Shown here piece after piece: positions 61,041-64,000 of a stretch of DNA of 64,000 nt. The stretch covers positions 62,001-126,000 of the forward strand of contig JAANDG010000304.1 in assembly GCA_036852015.1 (NCBI GenBank), given 5' to 3'. Numbering within the stretch: position 1 is the first letter of the stretch; every line of letters starts with the position of its first letter. The position numbers and the translations under genes were made by a program. This DNA comes from Pelodera strongyloides. Its lineage: Eukaryota > Nematoda > Chromadorea > Rhabditida > Rhabditidae. The notes under the pieces were generated by a model. It saw only the letters and a program-made list of their open reading frames with translations, had not been told where the DNA came from and did not search any database.

Positions 61041-62825
61041 AAATTTCAAGCAATAGTCATATTGACCCCTCTGGACGTTTAGTCAATTTTCTCGACTCGA
61101 GTTTTCCTATGCTTTATTTTCGCTTGTAGAAATCAGTGATCAGTACGTTCCATGTAATGCGGGCCTCTCCTATATACTGTTTAATATTATATTCCTTTTT
61201 CTGGATGCATTCCTTCAATGTAGTATTATTGACTAGAACCCTTCCCTTGTATAGTCAGTCCCAAATGTGATGTACGTCACGTGTACTAGGTATCCACTAT
61301 GGTGGGTGAAGTTTTTTTAGTTGTGCATTATAGAAATGGTAGAAATACACCGTTTTATGATTTAGGATTTACCAAAATGTGGCGGTCGCTTCAGAGTTAT
61401 TTTTTATTTTATTTGTGTATCTAGTTTTCTGAAGCGGCGGTTATTTTGCCTTTAATTGCATGCCACTAGTTACGCTCAAATGTATAGTATTGAAAAATGT
61501 GTAAATTATACCAAAAATCTTATAATTGTCACCACTGACTTGAAGACTTGAAGCTCTTTAATTGCCCGTATTTGAGCATTTGTTAACCAACCACTCAAGG
61601 TTTTTTTTTGTTTATTAACTTAATAAAGTTTATTTGTTGTCGAAGTTTGTTGTTTTTTATTTGATGAAAACAGTTGCATTTTATAAAACAGCAAGGTTCT
61701 TGATTGGTCGTACACGTACAGTGACAGCGACTAAATGGCTTCATATCATTATGTCACAGCTGTTGTTGCCAACTTTTGCGGGGGTGGGCGTATTGCATAT
61801 TTCTTGTTTATGGGGTTTCCAAGTATGGTGCAAATTTGTTGTATGTTGGAACTACACGAGAATATTTTTTTAAATTTTTTCATATTATACACGCATTTTT
61901 CGTGCAGAAATACGGTAGTATTGACTGACAGAATCACACCGAATTTTTGGGATACTTGGAAACCCCATGAATGATCCTTTGTGTGTATTTGCGTTGGTCC
62001 CGTTGGTAACTAAAATTAATTTAAATCGAAATAAAATAAAGACCGGTTTTTGACACATGTCAAATAACTCCATCATACTATATGCAAATGAGCATTTGTA
62101 GAATAAAAAAAGCGACACCACTTAGTAACTACACGGGAATGTATTCTTTTTGAGATGCGGTTCAAAGATCAGTCACTACTTCAAGTTTGTGCATTGTGCA
62201 TCGATATGATATTTTACCGAGACTGCAGAGCGCCGTCATTGTCTCGCGAAAAAACGTTCTACTAATTTTTACTAATCGACAGGTTTAATTTTCACACAAA
62301 TGCGAGAAAAAATCCTGCAGTTTCCACACGAATGTGAAGCTTTTCTGCGATCCTGATCCTTCAACGGCGTGCAAGCGGCGTGGTATCGGCGGGCAAGTTG
62401 CACGCCGTGCCGTTTCGCGTGCATTTTTGCACGCCACCACTGTGCCAAATGCACGCTGCAGGCCGTTGTCACGCGGCTTTCACCCCAAATTTCGTCAGTC
62501 TTCAAAGTTCAAAGCCCAAGTTAGCAGCGTTGCCAGAGACCATAAACTCTGTCAGAAAACAAATTAGCCGATACCAAGAACGGCGTGACCAAGCATCCAA
62601 CAAGAGAATTGTCAGTTTAGCTTTATCTGTTAGAATTGTGAAATCGTAAGCACTATAATTTTTAATCCCAGTTCAATTTTTTTGCAGCTTATTCCTGGAA
62701 AACGCTCCCCCGTAACACGATTACGAAAGCATTGCTGTCCGCACAACGAGAAAAAGTTATGCCGCTTAAGTTATGATGCTGCCGCTTACTTACCACTTAC
62801 GCAGAGAGGGAGCTTTCCAGCAACC

Positions 62826-63000
62826 TTAAAGCGAAGTACAGGAAGGTTTTTGAAACACATGTACACCCGCATTCCTATGCAGCTTCTGCAAATGAGCATA
62901 AATTAGAATAAAGAATCAAGCTACGAGCAAGTAAGCATAAATACGTAAGAATACAATTGCCCACGATGCGTTTCAAAAACCGACCGGTATTTCGCTTTTA
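62826..63000. mobile_element. 175-bp inverted-repeat element, CCGGCCGG family
   Basis: Left TTAAAGCGAAGTACAGGAAG, right CAAAAACCGACCGGTATTTC followed by GCTTTTA. The interior carries ATGCAGCTTCTGCAAATGAG, matching 7131-7311. Confidence 0.8.
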
Positions 63001-63099
63001 CTATATAAGAGGACCCGTTTTCCATAAATTTACGTCTAAATGAATTGAGTAAACAACTAACAATTACACGTAGAGTTCAGTACTCGTACTGCTCTTGCT

Positions 63100-63760
63100 T
63101 GGTACATTCTTCGTATTCTTATTAATCTACTCGTTGCACACTTATTTGGTACAATATTCTGAGGATGTGGGACATTCATGTCATTTATGTATTCCGTCTG
63201 GTACAATGTTTGTTTTAATGAGGATTTTTGGTACACCATTCATTCTTTTTGTTAATTTAGTACATTATTTGTACCTCTTTCCTTATATATGGACTTCTTT
63301 TGGTAAAGGCACTGGTACACTTCGTACGTATAATCACTATAATATAGTATTTGAGATATGTTATATAGATATTGGTTTTTGGTTATCTGGCCTGCCTCAT
63401 TACTATGTATTGAAATCCATCCTATTATTATTGTCCTGCATCTAATGTGAATCTATATATTGTACTTATAAATGGCTAGAGTTCAAAACAGAACATAACC
63501 TAGACGTAGACTTTAATTCTCGTACTTCGTTTGGTACACTATTCCTATTCTTCTTCTCGTGCTCCCTTTTCTGGTACAATATTCTGAGGATATGGGACAT
63601 TCATGTCATTTATGTATCCCATCTGGTACAATGTTCGTTTGAATGAGAATATCTGGTACATGATTCGCGCTTTTGTTTAATTTAGTACAATATTTCATTA
63701 TTTGTAACACTTTCCTTAGACGTTTATCTTTTTTTACGGGGAAAATACAATTCTGGTACA
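63100..63760. repeat. 425-bp tandem duplication with spaced GGTACA motifs
   Basis: GGTACA at 63148, 63200 and 63230 recurs at 63573, 63625 and 63655, each offset by exactly 425. Long shared text lies between (for example ACAATATTCTGAGGAT and GGGACATTCATGTCATTTAT). More GGTACA occurrences flank both copies (63101, 63314, 63533, 63754, 63820). Confidence 0.85.
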
Positions 63761-64000
63761 CTTTATGTAGGTATTAGTCACTACAATGTAGTCTTTGGAG
63801 ATTTATAGAGACATGTTTATTGGTACATTATGCGTTGCCAAGGGGCCAATTACGTTTCAGCCGTAGTCGGAATAATATAAGACGAGTGCAAAACCTGTGC
63901 CCTATACATTGTAGTGCTTAGGCGGACAGTGTACCTTTTAATTAGTGGGGAAATGTTGATAACCCGTTCTAAGAATTAAAGGGTCAGGCCCATTTCAAAT

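Larger units (their letters stand above)
60326..64000. other. Region downstream of lipin without supportable gene
   Basis: It holds the lipin 3' UTR (a candidate AATAAA is at 61622-61627, far downstream), inverted-repeat elements at 60890-61040 and 62826-63000, a GC-rich patch (62365-62475) and a 425-bp tandem duplication (63100-63760). Hydrophobic plus-strand frames (60590-60853, 63095-63445) show AT-rich Phe/Leu/Tyr composition without splice or family support. Confidence 0.45.

Overview
The window looks like nuclear DNA of a rhabditid nematode, probably Caenorhabditis or a close relative. Introns end almost uniformly in TTTCAG or TTTAG. Coding exons are short and intergenic DNA is AT-rich and full of small TTAAAG-ended inverted-repeat elements. 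The gene content also fits: a glutamate-gated chloride channel subunit, a nematode-style phospholipase A2-like secreted protein, a lipin, and low-complexity Pro/Gly/Cys-rich secreted proteins of cuticle type. All gene models were spliced by eye, with phases checked at each junction; no database search was done.

Layout. 1-3.2 kb has no recognisable gene. 3.24-11.30 kb (+) is a GluCl-type Cys-loop channel subunit in 16 visible exons; its first exon was not found. 13.51-17.84 kb (+) encodes a secreted 783-residue Pro/Ala/Ser/Tyr-rich repeat protein, and 18.55-20.85 kb (+) a smaller secreted Pro/Asn-rich protein. 23.83-25.46 kb (+) encodes a Gly-Tyr-Gln/Ala-Pro repeat protein whose frame is broken by one missing base. 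25.98-34.24 kb (-) holds four small signal-peptide genes rich in Gly and Cys, all on the minus strand. 36.47-41.07 kb (-) is a nine-exon Cys-rich PLA2-like gene. 41-51 kb is about 10 kb without a gene I can support. 51.10-60.33 kb (+) is a 24-exon lipin (phosphatidate phosphatase, lpin-1 type), complete with its DxDGT catalytic motif. 60.3-64 kb has no gene and ends in a 425-bp tandem duplication.

How the genes relate. The channel and the lipin are conserved housekeeping or neuronal genes. Between them lies a dense block of secreted low-complexity genes (13.5-34.2 kb). Four of these (13.5, 25.98, 28.65 and 33.64 kb) share one design: exon 1 encodes a signal peptide plus a short Gly-rich stretch and stops inside a Cys codon (phase 2). 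Several also share TATA-box promoters, splice acceptors immediately before the start codon, Pro-Ala or Cys-Gly-Cys modules, and SGY-plus-basic tails. I infer a locally expanded extracellular-matrix (cuticle, pharynx or sheath) gene cluster. None of the proteins carries a domain that I can name with confidence.
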